The notes under the pieces: generated by a model
Databases searched by the model: none
The model's input: the letters and a program-made list of their open reading frames with translations, nothing else
Told to the model about the DNA's origin: nothing
Assembly (NCBI GenBank): GCA_021521415.1
Contig: JAIQDT010001098.1
Span: 186,001-250,000 of the forward strand
Source: Bidens hawaiensis
Taxonomy: Eukaryota; Streptophyta; Magnoliopsida; Asterales; Asteraceae
DNA length: 64,000 bases
Direction of reading: 5' to 3'
In this document: positions 44,635 through 56,181 of the stretch, one piece after another
How positions within the stretch are numbered: position 1 is the first letter of the stretch
How the letters are laid out: every line of letters starts with the position of its first letter
Position numbers and translations under genes: made by a program

Positions 44635-44778
44635 CAGTGTTGTAAAAATCGTTAGTCGGGCAGTGGGGTGGGGACTAGCGATTAATCGGATTTTATCAGG
44701 ACCAATCAGGCCTAATTGACAATTAATGACGATTAATCAATGATTAATCGGCGCCTAGTCGGGATTTTTACAACACTG
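44635..44778. mobile_element. Small MITE with CAGTGTTGTAAAAATC ends
   Basis: The left end CAGTGTTGTAAAAATCG is matched by the inverse GGATTTTTACAACACTG at the right. The 144-base element is GATTAAT-rich inside. Flanks share only TGTGG (ATGTGGT and TCTGTGGG), so the target duplication is weak. A related fragment with CCGCCTAGGCG words lies at about 48740-48830. Confidence 0.7.
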
Positions 44779-44799
44779 TCTGTGGGATTTTTACAATAA

Positions 44800-45450
44800 T
44801 TTTTTTACATCAAATTGAAAGCAAGTGGGCAACAAGTTGAGCAACTGGCTTTTTTCGAACATATCCTTTATAGGGTGTATTGGCCAAAGTGCCAAACCAA
44901 TAACCACTAAATCAGATTTTATTGAGACCGTTTCTTTCCATTCAGATCTTCTCAAACCTCGTGATACTTCCTGCAATACCCATGGTTTGAGAAAGACAAG
45001 CCAGATATTTGGTACTCATTGGTAGTAGTGTTGTTGGCCTTTGTTGGTTCGATAACTAATACAAGTGTGAAACTAAAGAGGGTGCAATAAGACTGTGTTT
45101 GATGCGATCGAAGTTAACGACAGAGAAAAAGAATTGCGTGTGGATCATAGATTCAAGATACGTGGATAATTGACATGTGGTAACCATATGCATATTATCT
45201 CTGTATTTGCCTTTTTACAGTAAAAACAAATTTTGAGCAAAATTTGTTTTCATTAAAAGGAAAGCAAACACATGAAAAATATGCACATGAAAACCAAAAA
45301 GTCAATTTTCCACGTATATTCAACCGAGGATCCACGTGTAATTGCGTTCCTTAGACATTAACATCGACCGCATCGGACACTCTTACTGTACCATCTTCGA
45401 TTTCACACTAGCATTGCTCGTCCAACCAATAAAGCCATTGGCATCGCCAC
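44800..45450. repeat. Imperfect inverted repeat of about 0.6 kb
   Basis: Bases about 45025-45175 are inverted at about 45300-45435: GTTAACGACAGAGAAAAAGAATTGCG-like sequence on the left mirrors CGCAATT...TTAATGTC-like sequence on the right, flanking a 120-base loop. It is a diverged copy of the larger structure at 47160-48420. ORFs 44791-44976 and 44825-45025 overlap on opposite strands and are not believed. Confidence 0.7.
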
Positions 45451-47159
45451 CACCGCCATCTTAACCATGAACATCATAAGAGAGATAAAACATGATAAAT
45501 GACATAGAAATAATTAAGGAGCTCCATTAAATAAGTGATATGATCAACTGTAAACCGATGGTTAATAGACCTTTTTAAATAAGCACAAAGCATGAGCTAC
45601 AAATATATTTTACAAGTCACTTGTTATATAAAATATATAAATAAAAAATCAAAAGGATATCATATAGATAAGGATAAGGTCGGTATTTAAAAAGGCAGTT
45701 CTAAATTCAAACTAACTGCTAGCGTTTGCTCGAATGCGTATATTGAAAAGTATCTTATGATAACATTTTAAACAAACCTAGACTTTAACTCAAGAGTACC
45801 ATGATCTGATAAGCAATCTAAGAGACCGACACCTAGCATGAGATAGCAGGACTCCAAGAAATATAAGTTAATCCCCAAATAAAAACTAAAATAACAAGAT
45901 AACCATTAAAATGCAAATATTAGGGCCTTAGAGGAATCAAACATGAGTTAAAAACCTAGTTAACTGACAAACACAAGGCGTAACTGAAAGTAAAATTTTT
46001 ATATAATGGTAATCCCACAGAAAATATTTAAATTGATATAAACCAAAACTAAAAATGAAAAAAAGTGAAATTATACGCCTTTGAGGTTAAATAACTTGAA
46101 TCGACACACATAAATATAGAGGTTGGTATGTCAAAATAAAAAATATGAACCCAAACACGACCCTAACCCAGACACTTAAAATCGTGTTCAATACGTGTAA
46201 CCTGAAATCAAACATACATACATCGAAAATCACAAAAACCATGTCACTTTTAATGAAAAAAATTTATATTAACATATAAAATAGACAGCTTAATATCATA
46301 ACAATAGTTAATAGAAATTTATTTCAAATTGAAATTTAATGCATCACAATGGCTCTGCTTTTATACTCTCTGCTAGCACAGATCACTGCGAATAACCTTT
46401 AATTTTTCTTAATCCCTCTTTATGCATATTATAGAAACCACTCTCCAATGAATGACAATCTTGATTACCATGAAGGCAATTTATGCAGAATGTCTAGCGT
46501 AGGATAAATAAATAAACAGCTGTCACGAAATATTATAAAACACGGCTTTAAAGCTAATATAGTAATATGCACAAAAACAGTTATGATAGTATGATACTGT
46601 TATAAAATCTCCCAAAATCAGAAGCAAAATCCAGAAAACAGAAAGTTTAACATCCATCAGAAAATCAAGAAGCCCAAAGACTAGGATTTTTAAATTGAAA
46701 CCTGAACAATATACTTGCAGAGTTGCAGCAGCTTCTAACTACTTGACACTTTTTTTACATAAAGCAGCTTCTAACTACTAATGAAGAACCGCAATATTAT
46801 AAGATGAAATTACCAAACTACCCTCTAATGATCCAAATCACTTATATGACAATAACTTGTGACCCCATCACATAAAAAAGTTTTTTTATTTAAAAAAAGA
46901 AAACAAATTCAGCCCTACGCTGCAAATCCGCAATGCATTTTTATATTTTTCATGTACAAGTAAACTCTTCCTATATGACCTCTTTAGTTCATAACTCAAA
47001 TGACCATATGATGTTAACTATAGCAAATTTAACAGGTAACTAGACATCACCCTTTTCACCCTAAGATATAAAAATATTAATATATATATATATATATATC
47101 ATACCAAGCAATTTGCATCGTTTTGAAAATATAATGGTGGTGGATAATGACGGTTGATG
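45451..47159. other. AT-rich non-coding DNA
   Basis: Apart from the second copy of the local triplication (45920-46220) and a TA microsatellite at about 47080-47100, nothing is recognised in 1.7 kb. Confidence 0.5.
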
Positions 47160-48420
47160 GTGCAAAAGTGGTGGAACGGCACAAGGTATGATGATGGTGT
47201 CTTTCTGTTCGATCCCACTCATCTTAGATTCCTACAACGGCTCCATAAAGAGCGAGTGGTTGAACCAAATAACCAGAGTAACAAATCTTTGTTGCTCGCC
47301 TTCCGCTTCACCAACATTCACGGCTTGGTGCCTGATTTTATTGTCTATCCTAAAAAAAATCATCATGCACTATAAAATATTGGCATTTCATAATATAGAA
47401 TACATTAAGCAACATATCCTTTATATGGGTGTATTTTTCTAAGTCAATTGGTAACTTTATTTTACCTTTAAACAAAAATTTTCATTAAGAGTGTCGTTAC
47501 TTTACATTAAGATCTACTTGGATTGAGGAAGACATGCCAAATATTTGCTATTTGCTACTCATAGTGAAAATGATGATACAAGCAGCAATGTTGTTGGCCG
47601 TTCTTGGTTTGATGAGCAATACAAGTGCGAAATATGTAGAGGATACAGTTGAGTTTTCGATGCAGTCGAGATTAACGTCAAAGAAAAGGAACTGCATGTG
47701 GATCCCCGGTTGAAGATACGTGAAATCTTGAAATGCACAGATCATAAGCATATTTTCTCTTTGTTTGCCTTTTTATTAATAAAAACAAATTATGCATCGC
47801 TTTGGTAAGTTTTACGCAAGTTGCAAAATTTGTCTTCGTCAAAAGGAAAGCAAAACATGAATAATATGAATATGATTACCATGAGCCAATCTTCCAGATA
47901 TCTTGAAACGATGACCCACGTGTAATTACTTTCCTTTGACGATAACCTCAATCGCACCGAACCCTCACAATGTACCCTCTTCAATTTCACATTCGCGTTG
48001 CTCATCAAACAATGACAACCACGAACACTGCCACACTATCACCATCTTTACAATGAGAATCAAATATCTGATCCGTCTTACTCACAAACATGGATATTAA
48101 AGGATACAAGTAACGACGCAACAATAATATTATTAACTTAAAATGAAATAAGGTTACCAAGTGTCATTTGTTTGAAAAATACACCCATATAGGATATAGT
48201 TGCTAATTTATTCAATATCATGAAACGGTAATAGTTTACAAGGTTATAGTATAAAATTTTCTTGAGATCTTGCGATGAAATCATGTGCCAAACTGTGAAC
48301 GTTGACGAAACAAAAGGCGGGTAATAAAGGTCTGCTATTCCGGTTCTTTTATACAACCACCCACTTTTTATATTTTCATTGCACCAAGCAGTGTGACGAA
48401 TCAAAAGGATGACCACCTAG
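47160..48420. repeat. Large imperfect inverted repeat, 1.24 kb
   Basis: Bases 47185-47720 match the inverse of 47880-48420 in order. The outer arm shares ATATGGGTGTATTTTTC with its inverse GAAAAATACACCCATAT (about 47424 and 48175), and the inner arm shares a GATGAGCAATACAAGTGCGAA-like block with the inverse at about 47990. The loop is about 160 bases. Opposite-strand ORFs (47154-47375, 47548-47751, 47790-48008, 48138-48416) exist simply because the arms mirror each other. Transcription would give a long hairpin RNA. It may be a fold-back transposon. Confidence 0.8.
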
Positions 48421-49437
48421 CAAGCCTTTAGTTTTCCATGTCAAATGTTCTGATAAAAATTCAACGAAATGCAAGATTTCAATTTACAAAAGCTCACATG
48501 CATAAAATCATTTATTTTGTAGTTTGTACGTATCAAAGTTTTATGTTTGGTTGCAATCACAGGGTTTTTAAATTACATTTTGTTACAATAAGACTGACAA
48601 ACGGACCGAACCGTATCATATTTAATTTGGTTCACAGTCTAGTACGAAACCAAACCAATACTAAACTTAGCTACAAAAGAAACGAGTCAAATAGGTCAAA
48701 AAAGTGGCCACTTTTACATGTATACAAATGGTTTCAAAAATCCCGCCTAGGCGCTGAGTACTCGATGCGTAATCCCCGAATACTCACCGCCTAGGCCGAG
48801 TACTTGCAACTCCGCCTAGCGACTTCTAGCAGGATTGGCTTTATCTAAATGTCAAAAACATGAATATAGTATTTTTGCGAGCAATACAAACAACCGGAGC
48901 ATCATTCTGAGTTGCAAAAACTAATTATATAACTCGACAAACACAACGCATAACCAAAAGCAAAACCTAACATGAAGTGGTAAGCCCACATAGTACAAGC
49001 ACAAGGCACTAGGAAACAAACAAACAAATACCCAATTGTGGAAAGTGGTTTTTACCAAATAAAAGTGATAAAAATTGTGTGAAATCTCACTGAGGCATTT
49101 TATCAAACAGGTGGAGTGCATGACCAAATCAAGCTAATAATAAACAGTTTTCAGTCAATTCAGCCCTAAAAATCGCAAGCAATAAACAAGATTCGTGACA
49201 TGTAATAATTTATTAACAAAGAGAAACAATATTACATGTAATCGATGATGTTCTTGAGCTGAGAGTCTGAGACACTGTGAAAGGAATGCTGTAAAAAAAC
49301 ATTGGAACACCCATTCTCTTACTTTTCCTTCAAAACCCTTTCCTTTCTCTCCTTTAGTCAAACACAGTCTAAATGTTAAGTCAGGGCTTCAAAAGTTTTT
49401 ATTCGAATATTAAAAAAAATGGTAAAAAGTAAAAGGC
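48421..49437. other. Unassigned DNA between inverted repeat and SINE
   Basis: The ORF 48438-48794 (118 residues) has no known domain. A GC-richer patch with three CCGCCTAG words (about 48740-48830) resembles the inside of the small MITE at 44635. The third copy of the local triplication lies at 48890-49000. Confidence 0.45.
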
Positions 49438-49650
49438 TTAATAAAACAACATTTTTTTAACGGCCAACTAAGTAACGCCGGGCACTTCGTACGTGGCCCC
49501 CAATAATTAAAGGTAGCCGAAGCCGGTCACTAGTCCGGACGGACGGAGCCCCTAGTGGTCCACCTGTTGAGGGATTCACCGGATAAAACCCGACCTCCAC
49601 GCCCGCCAAACGGCACGACAGCGAGGAGCCGGTAAAACCGGGTGAGATCA

Positions 49651-49664
49651 GGACTCGAACCCTG
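49651..49664 (-). promoter_or_regulatory. Pol III B box of SINE
   Basis: The minus strand reads GGGTTCGAGTCCTG, matching the B-box consensus GGTTCGANTCC exactly. Confidence 0.8.
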
Positions 49665-49752
49665 GCAAGCCTAGGTCATCCCTCATATCTCCCATATAAG
49701 TTGATCGTAGTGAGATTTGATCCCCTATCTCTCACTTGTAAAGTGAGTGCTC

Positions 49753-49766
49753 TACCATTGAGCCAC
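49753..49766 (-). promoter_or_regulatory. Pol III A box of SINE
   Basis: The minus strand reads GTGGCTCAATGGTAGAGC, containing TGGCTCAATGG, which fits the A box TRGYNNARNGG. It is about 90 bases upstream of the B box, more than in a true tRNA. Confidence 0.75.
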
Positions 49767-49797
49767 AAATTGGGCCAACTTGTTAATAAACCAACAT

Positions 49798-51172
49798 ATA
49801 TAAATTTATTTAAATTCATGAAAATTACTCTTTAATCGTTCTCTTAGACATATGATGAAACAACTCAACTTAAATTCATTATATATTTGTTGAACCGACA
49901 AAATTATTTCAATTTTGTAACTTTTTTATAAAGTTTAGAGAATATTTTTATTTTACATGAAATCTAAATATAATTGATGTTTAAGTAATGTTATTATATG
50001 TTTTAATAAAAATCAACACTATCGATGGATCATCAAAAGAAAATTCATCGAGATATATAAAAAAGAAACCATCATTATTACATCGGTAAAATCACTTAGT
50101 AATCTGTTCAAATGGGTCAACGATAATCTGTAAAATGCCTCAATTGCGATGTTTTAAACATATATTTTGTTGTAGCGTAATAATAATTACTCTGCAACAA
50201 AGTAAAGTAAATCTAACCATAATAATTGCTACTTGTAAAGTGTAGCATACTTGTTATCGCTCTATGTGTTCTTTTATAGCTTAAATTATTGCCATCACTT
50301 CCTTTATTTCGTTACATCGTATTATTTCACGATATTACTATTTATATGCGCAAACATATAATTGTTTTTTATTTGTCGACAAAGATCAAAAGTCAAAACA
50401 AAAGATTAAAGGAAATCAACTTTTATTAATTGAAATTTGAAAACATGGTGGTGGTATTCTAAGAAAATAGTAAACCGACATCGTGGAACAAATCTATCCA
50501 CATGACCAACATCATGATTCATGCGGATCAGTACTAAAGATCATGCCAACTGAATGTTAGAAGATGCATTGCATTATCTGACTTAACAAATCTTTATCAT
50601 ATCTACAAAATATGTTGTTGAAGATTTTCACAAGTGAATCAACATACACACCACCCAACAAGGATTTGCTCAACGAGCGACTCATTCATCTTATTCAACA
50701 AAAGAAAAGTTTAAACAATCGACGAAAAAAGAAAGAAAAATCGCAAAGGCCTAAGGGTTCATTAACACCCCTAAACATAATTCAATTCGAACATCACGTT
50801 TTTTATTATAAATGTGAACAAAAGGATCCGCTTACAATTCATATAAAGACATGTAAGCAGACAAGTTGTGCCACCACCTCATTTTAAATGACAAAACCGA
50901 ACGTGCCGATAAAAAATGTATAGTTATTTGACGTCGATAAGTATTTTGAATGGCAAAACCACAAACTCTTTTTAACAATGTAGCAGCCTCAGGAAACACT
51001 GCTCGTAAGTGTTGCATCACGTTGAATATATGTAACCAACTAACTACCAGGGACAATAATTGCGCCCTTGAAAAAAATCAACATGGACCTTCAGCTCTTC
51101 AAGCCACATCCATCCGGTCTAAGATTCAATAGTTTTTTCGCTTTGATTTATTTTCATTTACTTGCTTAGTAA
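49798..51172. other. AT-rich DNA with two unassigned ORFs
   Basis: ORF 50612-50887 (plus, 91 residues, with a Lys/Arg-rich centre QQKKSLNNRRKKKEKSQ) and ORF 50950-51132 (plus, 60 residues) follow each other but show no domain I know. They could be exons of one fragment or chance. No splice pair or promoter is evident. Confidence 0.35.
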
Positions 51173-52205
51173 TCCTACTATACTATTAAAACAAATTAGT
51201 TTGGTGTCACATGCCCCTTACTTATTGGACGATTGCCTTTCCTTCCAAAATTATCTTTCACTTCTCTATTTTTCTTACCAATTAAATAAATCAAAAATAA
51301 ATTATATTCCTAATAATTAAAATACTTAATGTATTCATTTAAGTCAATATACCGGTTTCTAATTTTAGATTTAAACTACTTTTTTTTATTTTGAGAGTTA
51401 CATATAATTTGTAACTAACAATCAATTAAAATAGGAACAAATTTATCAATAAATGTAGATTGTTATCTTTTTTTTAATGTTCACATCTAATTAGTTAAAA
51501 ATGGACCAAAATCATCAATAAATGTAATTTCATTTAAGTTTTTCGTTCAAATTATCATCAAAGTTTATGGTAATTAGATTTTATTTATTTATTATGAACA
51601 ATAATTTTGTTTTACATATGTCATTATTAACAAAAATCTCGGTCATTCTTTTTAATTCTAAATAAATATAGTTGAAAATTAATTTTTCAACCTACTCAAT
51701 ATTATATAAATACACTATACTACAGTATATTGATTTGGTCAAACAAATTAAACAATCATAATGATTCTTTCAAAAGATGAAACTTAATTTATGCAAAATA
51801 AAATCCAAACAAAATTTTCATAACTTATTGAATTATTATTTATATAGAAAGAACATAATTTATGCTAACCATAGAAACTTGGTCTTCTCTTAAAATACTT
51901 TTATCATAAACTTTCACACCTAAACTTCAAGCCTATATATTGAATACTTGAGCTTACAAAATATGTCACTCCTAATACTTGGTGGGTTATTAACTCGGAG
52001 ATTCAATAATTTGGAAGTGTTGATAACATTTTAAGTTGAATGATATTATAAGTTTGAAGGTATGTATGATTTGTTTGTAAAATACGCTACTTTGTATAAT
52101 CGATATAATTATACGTCAGTCTATGTAACTTATTGTTCTCTGCATGATATAAGATTTCTAAATTTTTCACATGTTAATCGTATTTTTTTTTATTTTATAT
52201 TTTAG
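51173..52205 (+). mobile_element. Possible Helitron 5' end and AT-rich DNA
   Basis: TCCTACTATACTATTAAAAC at 51173, preceded by A, resembles plant Helitron 5' ends (compare the confirmed one at 36425). No 3' hairpin with CTRR is found in the AT-rich DNA to the right, so the extent is unknown and the call is tentative. Confidence 0.35.
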
Positions 52206-52494
52206 ATGTCTTCAAGATCCAAGAGACGCACTAATTCCCAATCATCATCTTCCAATAAGAGGAATAATACAAATGGTTAGTGAGTTTAATAATTTAAGGT
52301 TACTCTCTAAATACTATGTTATAATAATAATAATTTTGTTTGCAAAACGTGCAGTGTCGTCGTTTAGACAACTATTGCGTATCATATCCAACGGTAATAA
52401 TTTTTTATAAACCATCAATTGATTTAAAATGTTAATATTTTATGACCGTGTTTTTTTATTAGATCTAAAATTTTATGAGATATACGGCAAGTAA
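52206..52494 (+). CDS. Possible three-exon mini-gene, 46-residue basic peptide
   Basis: Three short segments join in frame through two GT-AG introns of minimum plant size. Exon 1, 52206-52275, encodes MSSRSKRRTNSQSSSSNKRN and three more residues. Exon 2, 52355-52393, starts after GTGCAG and encodes SSFRQLLRIISN. Exon 3, 52463-52494, starts after TATTAG and encodes DLKFYEIYGK and a stop. Both introns would be phase 1, 79 and 69 bases long. The N-terminus is Ser/Arg/Lys rich. I know no homologue. In AT-rich DNA splice-like signals are frequent, so a chance structure is quite possible. Confidence 0.22.
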
Positions 52495-52949
52495 CATGAA
52501 GTTTGAGGACCATTCAGAGTATAGCTCGAGCCATGGTAGGACCTGGTCACCAAATGCGTGTTTTTACTGATGTAAGATTTCTTGAAATTCATATTTACAG
52601 TTTTATTTTTATATGTTGAGAGCTTCCTCTATTCATACTTACATTTTAAGGACGATTTGAAGACTAGCTTAGCCATGGTAGGACTAGGTAACCAAAGTTC
52701 CACCTACTCCTTCCAAGATTCAATAGACATGTTGAAGGTTTTGAGATATACGAAAATATTGTTGATTTATTTCCTTATCGAAATTATCATGCTAATTATT
52801 CCGATTACATTCATTGATAATTCTTACTAATTTGCTTTTTAATAGTTCAGTATATCTAACATTACTTTATTTTTAATAATTTTAGTTTATGACGGCCCAA
52901 ATTGGTAGATTGGCTAATTGCATGGAAAAAATATTTGATGTAAAGTAAG
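52495..52949 (+). other. Duplicated 45-bp motif, otherwise unassigned
   Basis: A segment ending AGCCATGGTAGGAC..GGT.ACCAA occurs twice, at about 52505-52555 and 52650-52695. The ORF 52582-52830 covers the second copy and ends in hydrophobic AT-driven codons; not supported as a gene. Confidence 0.4.
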
Positions 52950-54240
52950 TTGGTTGTGTTTGTTTTGGTCATTACTAATGTATTTTAGTTATTAATTTTC
53001 TATCATTTTTTATTTTATGTAGCTTAGATAATTCATATAAATTAATTCATTTTTATATTAATAACAATCTTTATGTTTTCTGTGTTAAAATTTTTGAATC
53101 TTATATTGAAAGTTTTAACAATTATTTATTGAAATTTCAAATCATGGAATGTTTTTTTATAATAATATTTACAATTATTTATTTTTGTTTTAAAATTCAA
53201 AATTGCCCATTATTACAACAATCTTTTTTTAGTTTTTAGTAGTATTCAATCTCAACAAACTTTTCATCTTTTATATTTTATCAAATTTTAATTAGCATAA
53301 ATGACATATTTAATATATATGGGAAATTTTAAATAATTTACTTTTGAGTATATTTGAAAGTTAATAAGTTTTGTATTAAAAACGCATTAATTTATTTGAC
53401 CAAGTTAATATATGGTGTATTACTTTCAAATTTATATTTAAAAAATCTTATATATTTACTATAATTGCTTATTTATTTTAAAATATTCATCATCTTTAAT
53501 TTTAATGATACATTCTAATCATTTATACATTTATTTATTTATATTTTTAAGAACCGAATTTGACCACTCTTTTTTAGTTTTAATATTCTCCAATCTCAAT
53601 AAACTTTAAATCTTTTATATTTACCAATTTTTGATTTGGCATAAATGCCAAGAATTACCGATTCGTCTAAATTATTTCGTTCAAATTAAAAAATAAACTA
53701 ATAAACTAAATAGAAAATAAAAAGTTTCAATATTTTGTATTTGACCAATTTTTCATCAGGCATAAATGTCAAGATTAATGTATAAAATTGAAAAAAGAAT
53801 TATCTAATGAATTTATTGTTAAATAAGTTAATGATGCTAAAGTCTTGACAATAATTTAGTGATAATTAAAAAAATTAATAGTATATTGTTTAGTTAGTAA
53901 ATTTCTGGAAAAAAAAAAGAAAAGTTTTTTATAATAATATTTGCATTTATTTATTTTTGTTTTTAAAAACCGAAATTGACCACTCTTGCAACAATCTTTT
54001 GAAGTTTTTAATTGTTTTCAATGTCAACAAACTTTCCATCTTTTATATTTGACCAAATTTTTATTAGTATAAATGGCAAATTTAATGTATATTAAAAATT
54101 TAAATACTTTACTTTTGAATATACTCGAAAGTTAATAAGTTTTATATTAAATACACATTAATTTATTTGACAAATTTAATATGTTGTTTATTACTTATTT
54201 CAAATTTATATATATATATATATATTTCAAATATAGATGT
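52950..54240. repeat. AT-rich tandem repeat, period about 0.8 kb (left block)
   Basis: Landmarks such as TTTTTAGTTTTTAGTAGT, CAACAAACTTT.CATC, AGCATAAATGACA and CATCTTTAATTTTAATGATAC recur with a spacing of about 780-830 bases (for example about 53180 and 53955). The same order continues at 62917-64000 on the other side of the LTR element. No coding. It could be a satellite-like array or the inside of a large transposon. Confidence 0.65.
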
Positions 54241-54269
54241 CATTAATTGAAACAGAGACAATTACAGAT

Positions 54270-54672
54270 TAACGGCAGATAGACGGGCAACGAGCTGCGC
54301 CGCTACCCCCTTCTAAATAGCAAACTCTACCCTACTAAACACAACGTTCCCCTTAGCATGAGCGGAGTTAATGCTGACCACCTGCTGAACCCGCTTAAGG
54401 AACTGAACCGCGTCAGGGCCGAGAGCGCCAAAGGTGTCAAAAGCAAACGGTACGAACACTTGCTGATTCTCAAGGCAAGCTTTCTCGTGCTTAGCTACTT
54501 TACCCGCCTCTGCCTTGTTTATCGCATGACCCACCACAAACCCGTGGTCCCGTAGCCCAACGAAGGGGGACACACCTATCAAATCAACGCACGCGTGCTT
54601 ACCTCCTTCCCATCCAAAAACAAGAATGTCAGTTGGTCGTAGGGTTGATCTCCCATCTAAAGGGTCGGTCAA
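54270..54672 (-). pseudogene. C-terminal fragment of RT-linked protein family
   Basis: The reading begins TDPLDGRSTLRPTDILVFGW and continues GGKHACVDLIGVSPFVGLR, KHEKACLENQQVFVPFAFDT and VVFSRVEFAI; past a stop the AAQLVAR-type end is still visible down to about 54270. This is the C-terminal block of the family at 26700-28160, in better condition. It has the conserved Cys and His (HACVD, KHEKAC) but starts abruptly, so it is a 5'-truncated copy, as left by incomplete reverse transcription. It interrupts the AT-rich tandem repeat. Confidence 0.78.
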
Positions 54673-54721
54673 GAAGTTGCTTATTTATGATTGCTTATTT
54701 AAAAAAATCTTAGATATTCAC

Positions 54722-55674
54722 TGTTTTGGATAAAAATCAGCTAAGGATCAAGTATTCAAATCTGTAAAGTGAGGTATAGTGCTATGTTGATAATAACGAA
54801 TATGTAATCGAAATCTTGATGTACACAATGATTTGATCCCGAGGGAAAAAGCCCTTGAATACGATAGTCTTACTTCGGTCAAAACTTATCAAGGTAATCT
54901 TTGGTAAAATAACTTCGGTCAAGGATTAATAAGATAATCTTTGGTCGAATTACTTTAGTCAATGATCAACAAGGTAACCTTTGGTCGATAAGTATATGAT
55001 TATCGTGGTCTCCGACACAAAAAACCCCCGGACGGTGAAAACTATCACCGTTGATTATATTGATAATAAAAGGTGGTTACAAGTGTTGTGGAGTATATGA
55101 TCGAGATTACAAAGTAAGCTAGTGTGTAGAGAGAATGTTTGCTTCTGCTCTAGTGTGTGTGTTCGTACATGTGTTTTACCTAGCTGATCATATCTTCATT
55201 ATATACAAGAAAAGAATAACAAATATCCCTAATTTAAGCCGCCAATCAAGTCATTCCTTAATTGTGATTGTTTCATTCATTATCCACGCGGTATATTAAT
55301 TAGATTGCGAGATTATAGCTTTGACTTGGTCATTAGCCGTTATACCTGCCAAAAATATCAACATAACAAGGGAAAATCGTTAATAAGCAATAAGTACTGA
55401 GGATCACTGATCCTGACGTAGCTCTGGAACTCTTCATAAGGATAATTGATCCAGACACGTCAATATCTTCTTGACTGCAAGTTAGTGGATAGACTGAGTC
55501 TTCTAACCGTTATACCTGCTAAATATAAGACTACACATGAGAACAACCGTTAATAAATAATAAGTACTGTGGATCCTTGATCCTGACGGGATCTGGAACA
55601 CACGCTAAGGATAACTTATCCAAAACATATGTCAGGATAACATATCCACAGTGTCAAATTTCTGTGCACTAACA
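54722..55674 (-). repeat. 3' LTR of Tat-lineage element
   Basis: Near-identical to 61960-62911. It contains three subrepeats of about 45 bases with GGTAATCTTTGGT/GATAATCTTTGGTCG/GGTAACCTTTGGTCG (about 54890-54990) and several GGATC words. Confidence 0.92.
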
Positions 55675-55687
55675 ATTGCCCCCAAAA
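55675..55687 (-). other. Polypurine tract of Tat-lineage element
   Basis: The element strand reads TTTTGGGGGCAAT just before the 3' LTR start TGTTAGTGC. Confidence 0.75.
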
Positions 55688-55969
55688 TGGCGGTTGTGAT
55701 ATGATCACAGCTGTCATTTTGCCTTTGAATTCAAACTTTCTGCAAAAACATATGAGATTTGACAAGCTGGATAAAATTGTCACATATCAATGGAGTTTCC
55801 ATGGAAACTTCACTTCCGGCTGTATATCTTTCTCCCATAAGTATTGATCCTTTTGAAATCCTTATAAAACTGAATTAAAGGATTTTGAATCCATAAGTAT
55901 TGATCCTTTGGTGATCCTCAGAATCTAATTTATGATACCTGATGCAAATAATTTATGATATTATCTGGG

Positions 55970-56170
55970 ATTAAACCCAATAAACCGGGGACAAGCCCAT
56001 AAAATAAACTGGGGACAAGCCCGTGCAACTGGGGACAAACCCGTGTAATATGGGGTCGTGAACTGGTGTTAAACTGGGGACAAGCCCAAAAACTGGGGAC
56101 AAGCCCAAACTGGGGACTGGCCCAAGGATACGGATGTTAACTGGGGACTCGCCCAAACCGGGATTTAGCC
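55970..56170. repeat. Minisatellite of CTGGGGACAAGCCC units
   Basis: About eight units of 16-30 bases share CTGGGGAC and AAGCCC or TGGCCC. They lie in the non-coding stretch between integrase and the 3' LTR. Confidence 0.85.
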
Positions 56171-56181
56171 CAAACGTGAGT

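Larger units (their letters stand above)
44370..49000. repeat. Local tandem triplication of a non-coding segment
   Basis: A block with GATAAACACAAAGC/GACAAACACAAGGC/GACAAACACAACGC, then TAACATAAGCGGTAAAGCCCA-like sequence, occurs at about 44400, 45955 and 48930. After the first two copies an ACACGACCC...CACTTAAAATCGT block follows (44525-44610 and 46140-46195), then an inverted-repeat segment (44800-45450 and 47160-48420). So the unit is about 1.5-3 kb and diverged. No gene is recognised in any unit. Confidence 0.65.
49453..49782 (-). mobile_element. tRNA-derived SINE with 15-bp target duplications
   Basis: On the minus strand it starts near CAAGTTGGCCCAATTTGTGG, carries a tRNA-like head with an A box and a B box, a GC-rich body and an A run at its 3' end (49453-49459). 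It is flanked by TTAATAAAACAACAT (49438-49452) and TTAATAAACCAACAT (49783-49797), identical at 14 of 15 positions. This is a complete SINE insertion of about 330 bases. RNA polymerase III would transcribe it from the head; movement depends on enzymes of a LINE. I cannot name the family. Confidence 0.88.

Noticed and set aside
47154..48416. Four opposite-strand ORFs of 67-92 residues
   Set aside because: They mirror each other because they are in the arms of one inverted repeat; no domain or start context.
49700..49770. A tRNA gene (Val-like anticodon stem and loop) on the minus strand
   Set aside because: The D-arm and anticodon arm look right, but the T-arm and acceptor stem do not pair, and the segment is the head of a SINE with target duplications.
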